Shown: piece by piece, positions 16,254 to 23,701 of the stretch | Numbering within the stretch: position 1 is the first letter of the stretch | How the letters are laid out: the number at the start of each line of letters is the position of its first letter | Assembly: GCA_900766735.1 (NCBI GenBank) | Contig: CAAFWO010000019.1 | Location: 1 to 31,054 of the forward strand | Source: Clostridia bacterium | GTDB lineage: Bacteria > Bacillota > Clostridia > CAKSNL01 > HGM11501 | Direction of reading: 5' to 3' | Length of the DNA stretch: 31,054 nucleotides | Notes under the pieces: generated by a model | Told to the model about the DNA's origin: nothing | Database searches by the model: none | What the model saw: only the letters and a program-made list of their open reading frames with translations | Translations under genes and position numbers: made by a program

Positions 16254-17423
16254 ATGAAAAGAATTTTTGCGCTGACAGTTTGCTTCATGCTTTTATTTTC
16301 GTGCGCGGCGCACGGGGCCGAGCCTTCGCTTTCGGCCGAGAGCGCGGTTTTGATGTGCGCGGACACGGGCGATGTGCTTTTTGAAAAAAATAAGGATCTG
16401 GCCTTGCCGCCGGCAAGCGTCACGAAAATTATGACGATGCTCCTCGTGATGGAGGAGATCGAAAAAGGAAACCTTAAATATGACGATGTCGTGACCGCGT
16501 CCGACCGCGCGAAGTCGATGGGCGGCTCCACGATATTTTTGGATTCGGGCGAAAAGATGACCGTGCACGACCTTTTAAAAGGCGTCGCGGTCGCGAGCGC
16601 GAATGACGCGTGCGTCGCCTTGGCAGAGCATATTTCCGGATCGGTCGAGGATTTTGTTGAAAAAATGAACGCGCGCGCAAATGAGCTCGGAATGAAAAAC
16701 ACCTGCTTTAAGAACACCAACGGGCTGGACTCAGACGGCCACGTCTCCTCGGCATATGACATCGCGTTAATGTCAAGAGAGCTCATGCGCCATAAGGACA
16801 TCTTCGGGTTTACGAAGATATGGACAGACAGCCTCCGAAACGGCGAGTTCCTGCTCGCGAACACAAATAAACTCATAAGGTTTTACGACGGGGCGACCGG
16901 CCTTAAAACGGGCTCGACCTCGAAGGCCGGGTGCTGCATCTCGGCGACCGCAGAGCGCGGCGGCCTTAACCTGATCGCGGTCGTGATGAACGCGCCGGAC
17001 TCAAAGACCCGCTTTGCGGACGCGAGAACGCTTTTGGACTTCGGCTTTGCGAATTACTCTGTCTGGCGCTATGAGGATACGGAGTCTGCCGTCGGCACGG
17101 TCAGGGTGAAAAAGGGAATGGAGAAGACCGCCGTCGCCGTGCCGGAGAGCGCTGTCTCGGCGCTCATTAAAAAAGGCGCAGGCGAGGTCGAAATGAAGGC
17201 GAGCCTTTATGACGAGGTCGCCTCTCCCGTTAAAAAGGACGACAGGCTCGGCACTCTTTCCTTTTATCTTGGGGACGAAAAAATTTCAGAATGCGCGCTC
17301 GTGGCAAAGAGCGATGTTGAGCGCATCACCTTCGGCAGGGTCTATTTAAACTTCTTAAAACAGCTCGCCTTTAACTCAGAGGGCGAAGCGCCCGTCTCGC
17401 GCCTGAACGCCTTGGAGAAATAG
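16254..17423 (+). CDS. dacF: D-alanyl-D-alanine carboxypeptidase (DacF/PBP5-type, S11)
   Basis: Removes the terminal D-Ala from peptidoglycan stem peptides outside the membrane. 389 aa with a signal peptide (about 1-21, MKRIFALTVCFMLLFSC...AHG). The three penicillin-binding motifs are present: SVTK (Ser55-Lys58), SAN (115-117) and KTG (218-220). The C-terminal PBP5-type beta domain ends in an amphipathic anchor (RVYLNFLKQLAF) expected to lie on the outer membrane face. About 16 further residues follow the anchor and are encoded opposite the end of the convergent araC-type gene. The start at 16254 is fixed by the SD GGGAGG. In spore formers such enzymes often serve cortex or forespore wall modification; that is inference. 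Confidence 0.93.
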   Translation: MKRIFALTVCFMLLFSCAAHGAEPSLSAESAVLMCADTGDVLFEKNKDLALPPASVTKIMTMLLVMEEIEKGNLKYDDVVTASDRAKSMGGSTIFLDSGEKMTVHDLLKGVAVASANDACVALAEHISGSVEDFVEKMNARANELGMKNTCFKNTNGLDSDGHVSSAYDIALMSRELMRHKDIFGFTKIWTDSLRNGEFLLANTNKLIRFYDGATGLKTGSTSKAGCCISATAERGGLNLIAVVMNAPDSKTRFADARTLLDFGFANYSVWRYEDTESAVGTVRVKKGMEKTAVAVPESAVSALIKKGAGEVEMKASLYDEVASPVKKDDRLGTLSFYLGDEKISECALVAKSDVERITFGRVYLNFLKQLAFNSEGEAPVSRLNALEK

Positions 17424-18190
17424 CCCTGGTCGGAAAAGCCCAGAATATCTGCCGTTTCCGTCACCGTCCGGCCATCTGAGAGGAGGGCGGACGCGCGCTT
17501 TAGCTTTAGCTTTAAGAAATATTTGTGAATACCGACGCCGGAATATTTGGAGAAAATGCGCTTTAGCACCGTCACGCTCGTGTTACAGTGGGCCGCGATC
17601 TCGGAAATTTTCAAGTTCTCGGCAAGGTTTTTCTCCATAAATTCCACCGCCTCGGAAAAAACGAAAGCCTCCGGATCGTTGGAGGCTTTTTCGCTCTCTC
17701 CCTTTCCGGCAAGTGTTAAAAGCAAAAGCTTTATGTATGCGGCGATGACCTCGGTGTATTCAGCGGTCGGCTCGTGAAGATAGTCCGTCATTCCGCAGTC
17801 GGAGACCGGAGGCGAGCTTTTCGCAAAGGCGAGCATCAGCTCCAAAAGTGAGCGCTCGGACTCTGCGAGCAAAAAGACCTTGTCGCGGAGCTTGTCTGCC
17901 GCCGTCCCCTCCGCCGAGAACGAGAACACCAAAATTTTCGCGCCGGACGGCGAGTCGGTGTAGAACTTATGCATCTCCATCGGCTTGTGGCAGATCATAT
18001 TTCCGCGCGTGAGGTTATAGACCCGTCCGTCGCCCGAGGCGCAAACGCTGCCCGAGAGCACATAAAGGCACTCCCAGAAGTTGTGCGTCTCGCCGGGGAA
18101 CACAAAGTCGGGCACGCAGTCACGGGTGAAAAACGTTTTAATATCATAGATCAAAAGGTTTTCTGAAACGGGAAACGAGGGAAAAATCAT
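17342..18190 (-). CDS. AraC-family transcriptional regulator with N-terminal cupin domain
   Basis: 282 aa. The N-terminal half is a cupin-like sensor domain (ETHNFWECLYVLSGS, then RGNMICHKPMEMHKF). The C-terminal ~100 residues hold two HTH motifs (NLKISEIAAHCNTSVTVLKRIFSKYSG and TVTETADILGFSDQGYFSKAFRRETG). It is divergent from the GH109-type gene, with direct repeats between them, so it probably activates that gene in response to a sugar. SD AGAGG. Its last 82 bp overlap the convergent carboxypeptidase gene and no terminator separates them. Confidence 0.9.
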   Translation of the reverse strand: MIFPSFPVSENLLIYDIKTFFTRDCVPDFVFPGETHNFWECLYVLSGSVCASGDGRVYNLTRGNMICHKPMEMHKFYTDSPSGAKILVFSFSAEGTAADKLRDKVFLLAESERSLLELMLAFAKSSPPVSDCGMTDYLHEPTAEYTEVIAAYIKLLLLTLAGKGESEKASNDPEAFVFSEAVEFMEKNLAENLKISEIAAHCNTSVTVLKRIFSKYSGVGIHKYFLKLKLKRASALLSDGRTVTETADILGFSDQGYFSKAFRRETGASPSELKASCFKKFK

Positions 18191-18201
18191 AAAAACGCCT
18201 C

Positions 18202-18235
18202 TTTCGGACTAAAAGTTCATATTTTCGGACTGAAA
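18202..18235. promoter_or_regulatory. Direct-repeat operator of AraC type
   Basis: TTTCGGACTAAAA (18202-18214) and TTTCGGACTGAAA (18223-18235) are 12/13 identical with a 21-bp period (two helical turns), as expected for an AraC-type dimer. They lie just upstream of the araC start and immediately before the -35 of the GH109 gene. Confidence 0.75.
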
Positions 18236-18240
18236 TTACA

Positions 18241-18277
18241 TTGTTATGTTCTTTTGGTTGTGATAATATAATATCAC
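18241..18277 (+). promoter_or_regulatory. Promoter of the GH109-type gene with an overlapping palindrome
   Basis: TTGTTA (18241-18246), 17 bp, TAATAT (18264-18269) with an upstream TG. A dyad GTGATA-N6-TATCAC (18260-18277) covers the -10 and start region and could bind a second regulator; flanking GGTTGT/ACAACC partly extends it. Confidence 0.5.
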
Positions 18278-18308
18278 GGACAACCGAAAAAGTAAAGGGG
18301 TGTTTTTA

Positions 18309-19511
18309 ATGAAGGAAATAAAAATCGGATTTATCGGACTCGGGTGTCGCGGCGGCACGCTTTTAAAAGATGTTGTGCTTGCACAGGGCGAGCGCGTGAC
18401 GGCCGTTTGCGATGTGTATGAAGACAGGGTGAAAAAGGGAGCGGAGGCTGTCACGGCCGCGGGGCAGGAAGCGCCTGAAGAATATCTTGACTATAAAGAG
18501 CTTATGGCCGACGAAAACGTCAACACCGTCATCATCGCGACATCGTGGGAATATCATGTTCCGATCGCGATCGCGGCGATGCGCGCAGGCAAGGCGACGG
18601 CTGTCGAGGTCGGCGGAGCGTACTCGGTGAACGACTGCTATGAGCTTGTCAGAGCCTATGAGGAGACGGGCACGCCTTTTATGTTCCTTGAAAACTGCTG
18701 TTTCGGACGGCGCGAAATGATGGTTAAAAACATGGTGGAGAAAGGGCTCTTCGGCAAAATTGTTCACTGCGCCGGCGGGTATATGCACGACCTTCGCTAT
18801 GAGATCGCGTTCGGGCGCGAGAACAGGCACTACAGGCTCGATAACTACATAAAGAGAAACTGCGAGAACTACCCCACGCACGAGCTCGGGCCGATCGCGG
18901 ATATTTTGGGAATCAACCGCGGAAACCGCTTTTTAACGCTTTCGTCCACCGCATCGAAAGCTTCCGGCTTAAAGGAATATATTAAAAAAAGAAAGCCGGA
19001 CGATGAAGCACTGGCAAACACTGAATTTGCACAGGGCGACGTTGTAACGACCGTGATAAAATGCGCCGGGGGCGAGACGGTCACATTAACGCTCAACACC
19101 ACGCTTCCGCGCTTTTACAGCCGCGGCTTCACCGTTATGGGAACGGCCGGAATGTATGAGGAGGCGACGGACTCGGTATTTTTGGATCGCGAGGAGGACA
19201 TTAAGCGCGAATTTTCGTGGAGAAGCTCATCGGTCGGCAACGCGAAGGAATATGAAAAGGACTATGAGCATCCCGTGTGGAAAAAGTATATTGAGGACGG
19301 AGTCACCGGAACGCACGACGGAATGGACTGGCTGGAATTCAAAACGTTTTTCGATGACCTTCGTGCCGGAAACCCGATGAAGCTTGACGTTTACGACGCG
19401 GCGAGCCTGATGGTCGTTTCCGCGCTTTCGGAGCAGTCTGTCTCCCTTTCGGGCACGCCGGTCGCGTTCCCGGACTTCACGGGCGGAAAATGGATGAAAA
19501 AGTCAAAATAA
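18309..19511 (+). CDS. GH109-type NAD-dependent alpha-N-acetylgalactosaminidase (Gfo/Idh/MocA fold)
   Basis: Predicted to release GalNAc from alpha-GalNAc glycosides by an oxidation-elimination mechanism with bound NAD. 400 aa. The Rossmann motif is GFIGLGCRGG (7-16). GH109 hallmarks follow: LENCCFGRREMMV (Glu128, matching the Glu149 region of the Elizabethkingia enzyme), GGYMHDLR (157-163), and YPTH (188-191) within ENYPTHELGPIADILGINRG, where Tyr and His are active-site residues in that enzyme. No signal peptide, so it should act on imported glycans. ATG at 18309, SD AAAGGGG. First gene of an operon-like run with a nucleotidyltransferase and NahK-like kinase. The GH109 call rests on motif memory; other Gfo/Idh/MocA glycosidases are the alternative. 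Confidence 0.8.
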   Translation: MKEIKIGFIGLGCRGGTLLKDVVLAQGERVTAVCDVYEDRVKKGAEAVTAAGQEAPEEYLDYKELMADENVNTVIIATSWEYHVPIAIAAMRAGKATAVEVGGAYSVNDCYELVRAYEETGTPFMFLENCCFGRREMMVKNMVEKGLFGKIVHCAGGYMHDLRYEIAFGRENRHYRLDNYIKRNCENYPTHELGPIADILGINRGNRFLTLSSTASKASGLKEYIKKRKPDDEALANTEFAQGDVVTTVIKCAGGETVTLTLNTTLPRFYSRGFTVMGTAGMYEEATDSVFLDREEDIKREFSWRSSSVGNAKEYEKDYEHPVWKKYIEDGVTGTHDGMDWLEFKTFFDDLRAGNPMKLDVYDAASLMVVSALSEQSVSLSGTPVAFPDFTGGKWMKKSK

Positions 19512-19532
19512 ATAAAAAAAGAGGGTTTTTAT

Positions 19533-20378
19533 ATGAGCGCAGAATTGGTAATTATGGCGGCCGGAATGGGAAGCCGTTTCGGCGGTCTTAAGCAGGCGTC
19601 GCCCATCGGCGCGAACGGAGAGATGATTATCGATTACTCGGTATATGACGCAAAGAACGCCGGGTTTGACAAAGCGGTGATCGTTATAAGGAAGGACATT
19701 GAGTCCGACTTTCGGGCGATGGCGGGGCGCCGTATCGAAAAAATGATCGATACAGAATATGTTTTTCAGGAGCTTTCCGATCTTCCGGAGGGATTTAGCT
19801 GCCCTTGAGGCAGAGAAAAGCCGTGGGGCACGGCGCATGCTGTGTTTGCGGCAAGGAACGCTGTTAAAAACCCGTTTTTGGTCATCAACGCGGACGATTA
19901 TTACGGCAGAACCGTTTATAAAAAGATGTTTGACTCGCTCACGAAAAAAGGCGGTATGTCAATGGCGGGATACCGCCTTTCGAACACCTTGTCCGAAAAC
20001 GGTTCGGTTTCGCGCGGAATATGCACTGTTCGGGACGGGTATTTATTAAAGGTCGAGGAGATGACCGATATTACCCCCGATACTGATCTGTCGCCGGACA
20101 CGGTCGTGTCGATGAATATGTGGGGGCTTGACACCGGCATTTTCGGCTATATCGAAAAGAAGCTTGAGCTGTTCTTAAAAGAGCACATAAATGAGCCGAA
20201 GTCGGAATTTTTCCTCCCGAGCGTTATCGGCGAGCGAATGAGAGAAGAAAACCTTAAGGTGAGAGTGGAGATGACGGACGAGGTCTGGTACGGCGTGACC
20301 TATAAAGAGGACGCACCCAAGGTTCACGCCGCGCTTACCGCACTCACCGAAAAGGGATTATATAAGATGAGAGGTTAG
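19533..20378 (+). pseudogene. Sugar-phosphate nucleotidyltransferase interrupted by one in-frame TGA
   Basis: The nucleotidyltransferase fold would join a sugar-1-phosphate to a nucleotide. The N-terminus has the NTP loop MAAGMGSRFGGLKQ, and later INADDYYG (metal/NTP binding) and MNMWGLDTGIF. The whole 282-codon frame is coherent, but codon 92 is TGA (19806-19808), in ...EGFSCP-TGA-GREKPWGTAHAV..., where relatives usually read P-E-G-R-x-K-P-W-G-T. Both halves are in the same frame and no residues are lost. Options are a true nonsense mutation, a base-calling error, or recoding. It lies between the GH109-type gene and nahK-like kinase, 3 bp from the latter, which suggests that it would make the UDP-sugar from the kinase product. 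Confidence 0.8.
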
Positions 20379-20381
20379 AAA

Positions 20382-21446
20382 ATGGAGCTATCTGAAATTT
20401 TGTCGCATTTCCGTGTGGATACGGATATTCACGCATATGGAAACGGCCACATCAACGACACGTATCTTTGCGATTCCACGCCGAGATATATTCTGCAAAG
20501 GATAAACAGCAACGTGTTCAAAAAGCCTTGCGAGGTCATGGAAAACATTTATAATGTCACGAACCACTTAAGGAAAAAGATTAAGGCCGCCGGCGGCGAC
20601 GCGGACAGGGAGACTTTAACCGTCATTCCCACATGGGAGGGCGAGTCCTGCTATAAGGCGGACGACGGATATTACAGAATGTATAAATTCGTTGAGAATT
20701 CTTTAAGCTATGACATTGTGGAAAACCCCGTTCAGCTTTACTATGCCGGCCGTGCGTTCGGCAAATTTCAGATGATGTTAGACGATTTCCCGGCAGATGA
20801 ACTCCACGAAACGATCGTGGATTTTCATAATACTCCGGTCAGGATCGCTCAGCTTGCCGAGGCTGAGAAGAGCGACGCGGCAGGAAGGCTTTCCTCAGTA
20901 TCGGACGAGGTCGCTTTCGCGCATGAGTATTCAAAATATGCGCACCTTATTGTGGACGCGATCGCGGACGGAAGCGTGCCCCTTCGCGTGACGCATAACG
21001 ACACTAAATTAAACAACGTGTTTTTTGACGATAAGACGGGCGAGGACGTCTGCGTTATCGATCTGGACACCGTTATGCCGGGCTCGATGCTCTATGATTT
21101 CGGAGACGCACTGCGTTTCGGCGCGTCGAGCGGAGCGGAGGACGAGACGGATCTTTCCAAGATATATTTTGACCTTGAAAAATATGAGCAGTTTGCAAAG
21201 GGCTTTCTGGAAAAGACAAAGGACTGCCTGACGGATAAGGAGAAGGAGCTCCTGCCCGTTTCCGCCCTCATTTTGACCTATGAATGCGGAATCAGGTTTT
21301 TGGCGGATCATTTAAACGGCGATACATATTTTAAGGTTCACCGTGAGAACCACAACTTAGACAGAGCGAGAAATCAATTCAAGCTCGTTTCGGACATCGA
21401 GAAAAAACTTCCCGAGATGAAAAAAATCACGGAAAAATATTTATAA
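20382..21446 (+). CDS. nahK: N-acetylhexosamine 1-kinase, NahK-like
   Basis: Phosphorylates the anomeric hydroxyl of GalNAc or GlcNAc with ATP, giving the sugar 1-phosphate. 354 aa, close to Bifidobacterium longum NahK (about 359). It shares the same landmark motifs: AYGNGHINDTYL (N-terminal lobe), RVTHNDTKLNN (202-212, catalytic Asp207), DLDTVMPGSMLYDFGD (227-242, metal-binding DLD), and ECGIRFLADHLNGDTYF near the C-terminus. It starts 3 bp after the nucleotidyltransferase stop with a modest SD (GAGAGG). Together with the GH109-type gene this predicts salvage of GalNAc. There is no lacto-N-biose phosphorylase here, so it is not the bifidobacterial lnp pathway. Confidence 0.88.
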   Translation: MELSEILSHFRVDTDIHAYGNGHINDTYLCDSTPRYILQRINSNVFKKPCEVMENIYNVTNHLRKKIKAAGGDADRETLTVIPTWEGESCYKADDGYYRMYKFVENSLSYDIVENPVQLYYAGRAFGKFQMMLDDFPADELHETIVDFHNTPVRIAQLAEAEKSDAAGRLSSVSDEVAFAHEYSKYAHLIVDAIADGSVPLRVTHNDTKLNNVFFDDKTGEDVCVIDLDTVMPGSMLYDFGDALRFGASSGAEDETDLSKIYFDLEKYEQFAKGFLEKTKDCLTDKEKELLPVSALILTYECGIRFLADHLNGDTYFKVHRENHNLDRARNQFKLVSDIEKKLPEMKKITEKYL

Positions 21447-21449
21447 GAA

Positions 21450-21479
21450 AATCGCAGTGAATTTCACTGCGATTCCTTT
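21450..21479. terminator. Bidirectional terminator between nahK and the second araC gene
   Basis: AATCGCAGTGAA (21450-21461) and TTCACTGCGATT (21463-21474) are perfect complements with a 1-nt centre, flanked by T-rich (+) and A-rich sequence. The last codons of the minus-strand gene lie inside the stem. Confidence 0.85.
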
Positions 21480-22309
21480 TTGTATTCTGCGGGAGTCATA
21501 TTATAATGCTTCTTAAAATACCGGAAAAAATGGACGGGGTCGGGATAGCCGACAAGGGTGCTTATGCGCTCAACGGTCTCGTCCGTTTCTTTAAGCAGGC
21601 GCGCGCCCTCGTCGATCCTTTTTTTCTGAATATAGTCGCTCACAGTCACTCCGTAGCACTTTTTAGACATCTTTGAAAAATATTTGGGCGAATAGAACGA
21701 TTTTTCCGCCAGAAGCGGAAGCGTGAGCTTTTCCGGGTAATGCGACCCGATAAAATCCGTTATATCCGGGAAGAGGTTTTTGCCTTCGCCGGAGCCCGGG
21801 AACATCCGCCTGAAAATGTGAGTCAGTATGATCAGCGTATAGCCCAAAAGCACGGTCGCACTGCCGGGCTTTTTTTCGCGGTATTCGCAAAACATCGTAT
21901 TGAAAATGTTCCCTATCAAAACCGACTCGCTCCCGGAAAAATGCGGCGAAACGACCTTGCGGTCGATTCCGCGAAATTCCTCAAACATCGTGAGGCTCAA
22001 AAGCGCAAACGCGTTTTCGGGGTCGATGATCTTTTCGCTTATGCATTCCGGGCGGAGGAGAATGTGGTAATAGTCAAGGCAGGTCTCGGGATAAAACGCG
22101 TGCGTGCTTTGGCAGTTGATGAATAGAAGCGAGCCTTTTGCCACGGGATATTTTTCCCCGTCGACATACTGGGTAGCCGAGCCGGACTCGATATATACGA
22201 TCTCCAAAAAGTCGTGCGTGTGCAACGGCTCGGGTCCCGTCCTTTTGTCGTGCTGAACTATGATATATTCATTTTCGGCAAATAGCTTTGCACGCTCGTA
22301 TTTTTTCAT
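21464..22309 (-). CDS. AraC-family transcriptional regulator with N-terminal cupin domain
   Basis: 281 aa. The sensor half has a cupin pattern (PLHTHDFLEIVYIESGSATQYVDG, then PVAKGSLLFINCQSTHAF). The C-terminal double HTH runs from about residue 180 (LTLPLLAEKSFYSPKYFSKMSKK, then ERISTLVGYPDPVHFFRYFKKHYNMTPAEYKK). It is divergent from the ADP-ribosylglycohydrolase-like gene, with its own promoter and repeats between them. It differs in sequence from the AraC protein at 17342, so the locus may read two signals. Confidence 0.9.
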   Translation of the reverse strand: MKKYERAKLFAENEYIIVQHDKRTGPEPLHTHDFLEIVYIESGSATQYVDGEKYPVAKGSLLFINCQSTHAFYPETCLDYYHILLRPECISEKIIDPENAFALLSLTMFEEFRGIDRKVVSPHFSGSESVLIGNIFNTMFCEYREKKPGSATVLLGYTLIILTHIFRRMFPGSGEGKNLFPDITDFIGSHYPEKLTLPLLAEKSFYSPKYFSKMSKKCYGVTVSDYIQKKRIDEGARLLKETDETVERISTLVGYPDPVHFFRYFKKHYNMTPAEYKKESQ

Positions 22310-22332
22310 AAAACCGCCGTCCTTTCGCTAAG

Positions 22333-22361
22333 ATTATATCATTAACCGGCGAAAAACACAA
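22333..22361 (-). promoter_or_regulatory. Promoter of the second araC-type gene
   Basis: On the minus strand TTGTGT (22356-22361), 17 bp, TATAAT (22333-22338) preceded by TGA (extended -10). Confidence 0.65.
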
Positions 22362-22370
22362 GACGAAATG

Positions 22371-22401
22371 TGTAATTAAATGCGCACCTTTTGTAATTGA
22401 A
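22371..22401. promoter_or_regulatory. Direct-repeat operator of AraC type
   Basis: TGTAATTAAA (22371-22380) and TGTAATTGAA (22392-22401) differ at one base and have a 21-bp period. They lie between two divergent promoters, and the second repeat overlaps the -35 of the rightward promoter, the usual activator position. Confidence 0.7.
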
Positions 22402-22425
22402 CGGCACATAAATCTGCGCTACAAT
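22397..22425 (+). promoter_or_regulatory. Promoter of the ADP-ribosylglycohydrolase-like gene
   Basis: TTGAAC (22397-22402), 17-bp spacer, TACAAT (22420-22425), 23 bp before the start codon. Confidence 0.65.
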
Positions 22426-22447
22426 AAAAGAAAAAGGGGGAATTTTT

Positions 22448-23574
22448 ATGATAATAAAAAAAAGAATATTTAAAGAAAGTCTCCGCCTGCTGGACGGGCA
22501 AAAACATCGGCGGAACGATGGGCGTGCTTATTTCCGGGCTATCCGGAGCTTGCGGCGCACTATGCGTATTTCGACGCGTGCGTCGACTACGGAATGGGCG
22601 AGGGAACATATGCCGCAATGTTTGTCGCGGCGCTTGAGAGTTTAGCCTTCACCGAAAAGGACATAAGGGCGCTCATTGATTCGGCGCTTTCTTTCATTCC
22701 GGAGACAACACTGACGGCGAAGAGCATTAAAAAGGCTGTCGAGCTTTACGATGAGGGAAAAACGCTTGCCGAGGCGAGGGAGCTGATCGTCGATGAGACA
22801 AATGAGCTCGGTTATTTTATGGCGCCGGCGAACGTCGCGTTCGTCATTTTGGGGCTCTTATTCGGTGAGGGCGACTATAAAAAGTCGATGATAGCGGCGA
22901 TCTCCTGCGGCGACGACACGGACTGCACAGGTGCGACGATCGGCTCTGTCATGGGCATTATGAATGGGGAGGACTGCGTGCCGCAAGACTGGGCAGACTA
23001 TATCGGCGACTCGGTAAAATCCGTCGCGATAGATTTATCGGCGCTCTACAAGCTTCCCACAAGCTGTGCCGAGATGACAGAAAGAGTCGCAGCGTTAATG
23101 CCCGCGTGCCTTAACGCATACGGCCTTAAGGCCGAGCTTTCGGACGGGGAGACGGCCTTCGAGCCGCTTGTAAACATCGGCTGGCGCCACCTTTTTTATG
23201 TGCCGGACTTCCCGATTCCAAAGACCGGGCTTTCTGTTGACTTTCCCGACCTTATCTATGCGCGCGGCCGCGTTGAGCTTTCAAAATACAAAGTATCGGC
23301 CGGCGATGAGCTTGACTTAAAATTCATTTTTGAAAATGTCACCAGAGACGTTAAATACATTCATGTCACTCTCACTCTTCCTGAGGGCTTTTCGGACGAT
23401 GTCACCGAAAGCGTCTTGTGCCTGCAAAGAAAGGAAGAGGAAAAGGATGACTTCATAACCCGCAAAATCACCGTTTTGCCGGAGGCGAAAAACGGGAAAA
23501 ACGTTATTTATGCGCACGCGAAGGCGGAGGGAAGGATCACGGAGGCGGTCGTGCCGATCGTTCTCTTCATATAG
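22448..23574 (+). pseudogene. ADP-ribosylglycohydrolase-family (PF03747-like) gene with internal deletion and frameshift
   Basis: The C-terminal part is intact in one frame from about 22525: WACLFPGYPELAAHYAY, GMGEGTYAAMFVAAL, the metal-site motif CGDDTDCTGATIG, and a beta-rich C-terminal domain. The family N-terminus is also visible in another frame: WTGKNIGGTMG at about 22489-22522, preceded by KKVSAC. That part joins the ATG at 22448 only if one A is removed from the run of eight A at about 22456-22463. Between GGTMG and WACLFPG the family normally has over 100 residues, including the first acidic metal site; these are missing. The two parts meet at ATGGG, which fits both frames, so a deletion with microhomology is likely. 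As it stands the gene cannot make a full enzyme. Confidence 0.75.
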
Positions 23575-23596
23575 TTAAAAAATATTGCTCATATAA

Positions 23597-23625
23597 TTGC
23601 AAAATCTCCTTTTTTGTGCTATTAT
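23597..23625 (+). promoter_or_regulatory. Promoter of the AgrC-like kinase gene
   Basis: TTGCAA (23597-23602), 17-bp spacer, TATTAT (23620-23625). The -10 context TTTTGTGCTATTAT nearly repeats that of the agrD-like promoter (TTTTGTGCTATAAT at 25085-25098). Confidence 0.65.
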
Positions 23626-23656
23626 AAAAGGCAGGGCATTAAAAGGGGGAAGAATT

Positions 23657-23701
23657 GTGAAAAAGGGTAATTGCTTATACGAGGGGGCAAAATTCGTATG
23701 A
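23657..23701 (+). CDS. 14-aa leader peptide ORF upstream of the histidine kinase
   Basis: GTG AAA AAG ... TTC GTA TGA encodes MKKGNCLYEGAKFV. A strong SD (GGGGGAAG) lies about 5 nt before the GTG, and the stop overlaps the kinase ATG as ATGA. That arrangement suggests translational coupling, with the peptide perhaps only controlling kinase translation. No homology is claimed. Confidence 0.45.
   Translation: MKKGNCLYEGAKFV

Noticed and set aside
19533..20378. Alternative genetic code in which TGA is sense
   Set aside because: TGA closes several intact genes in the window (for example recG, the GH39-like gene and the toxin), so a general reassignment is not supported.
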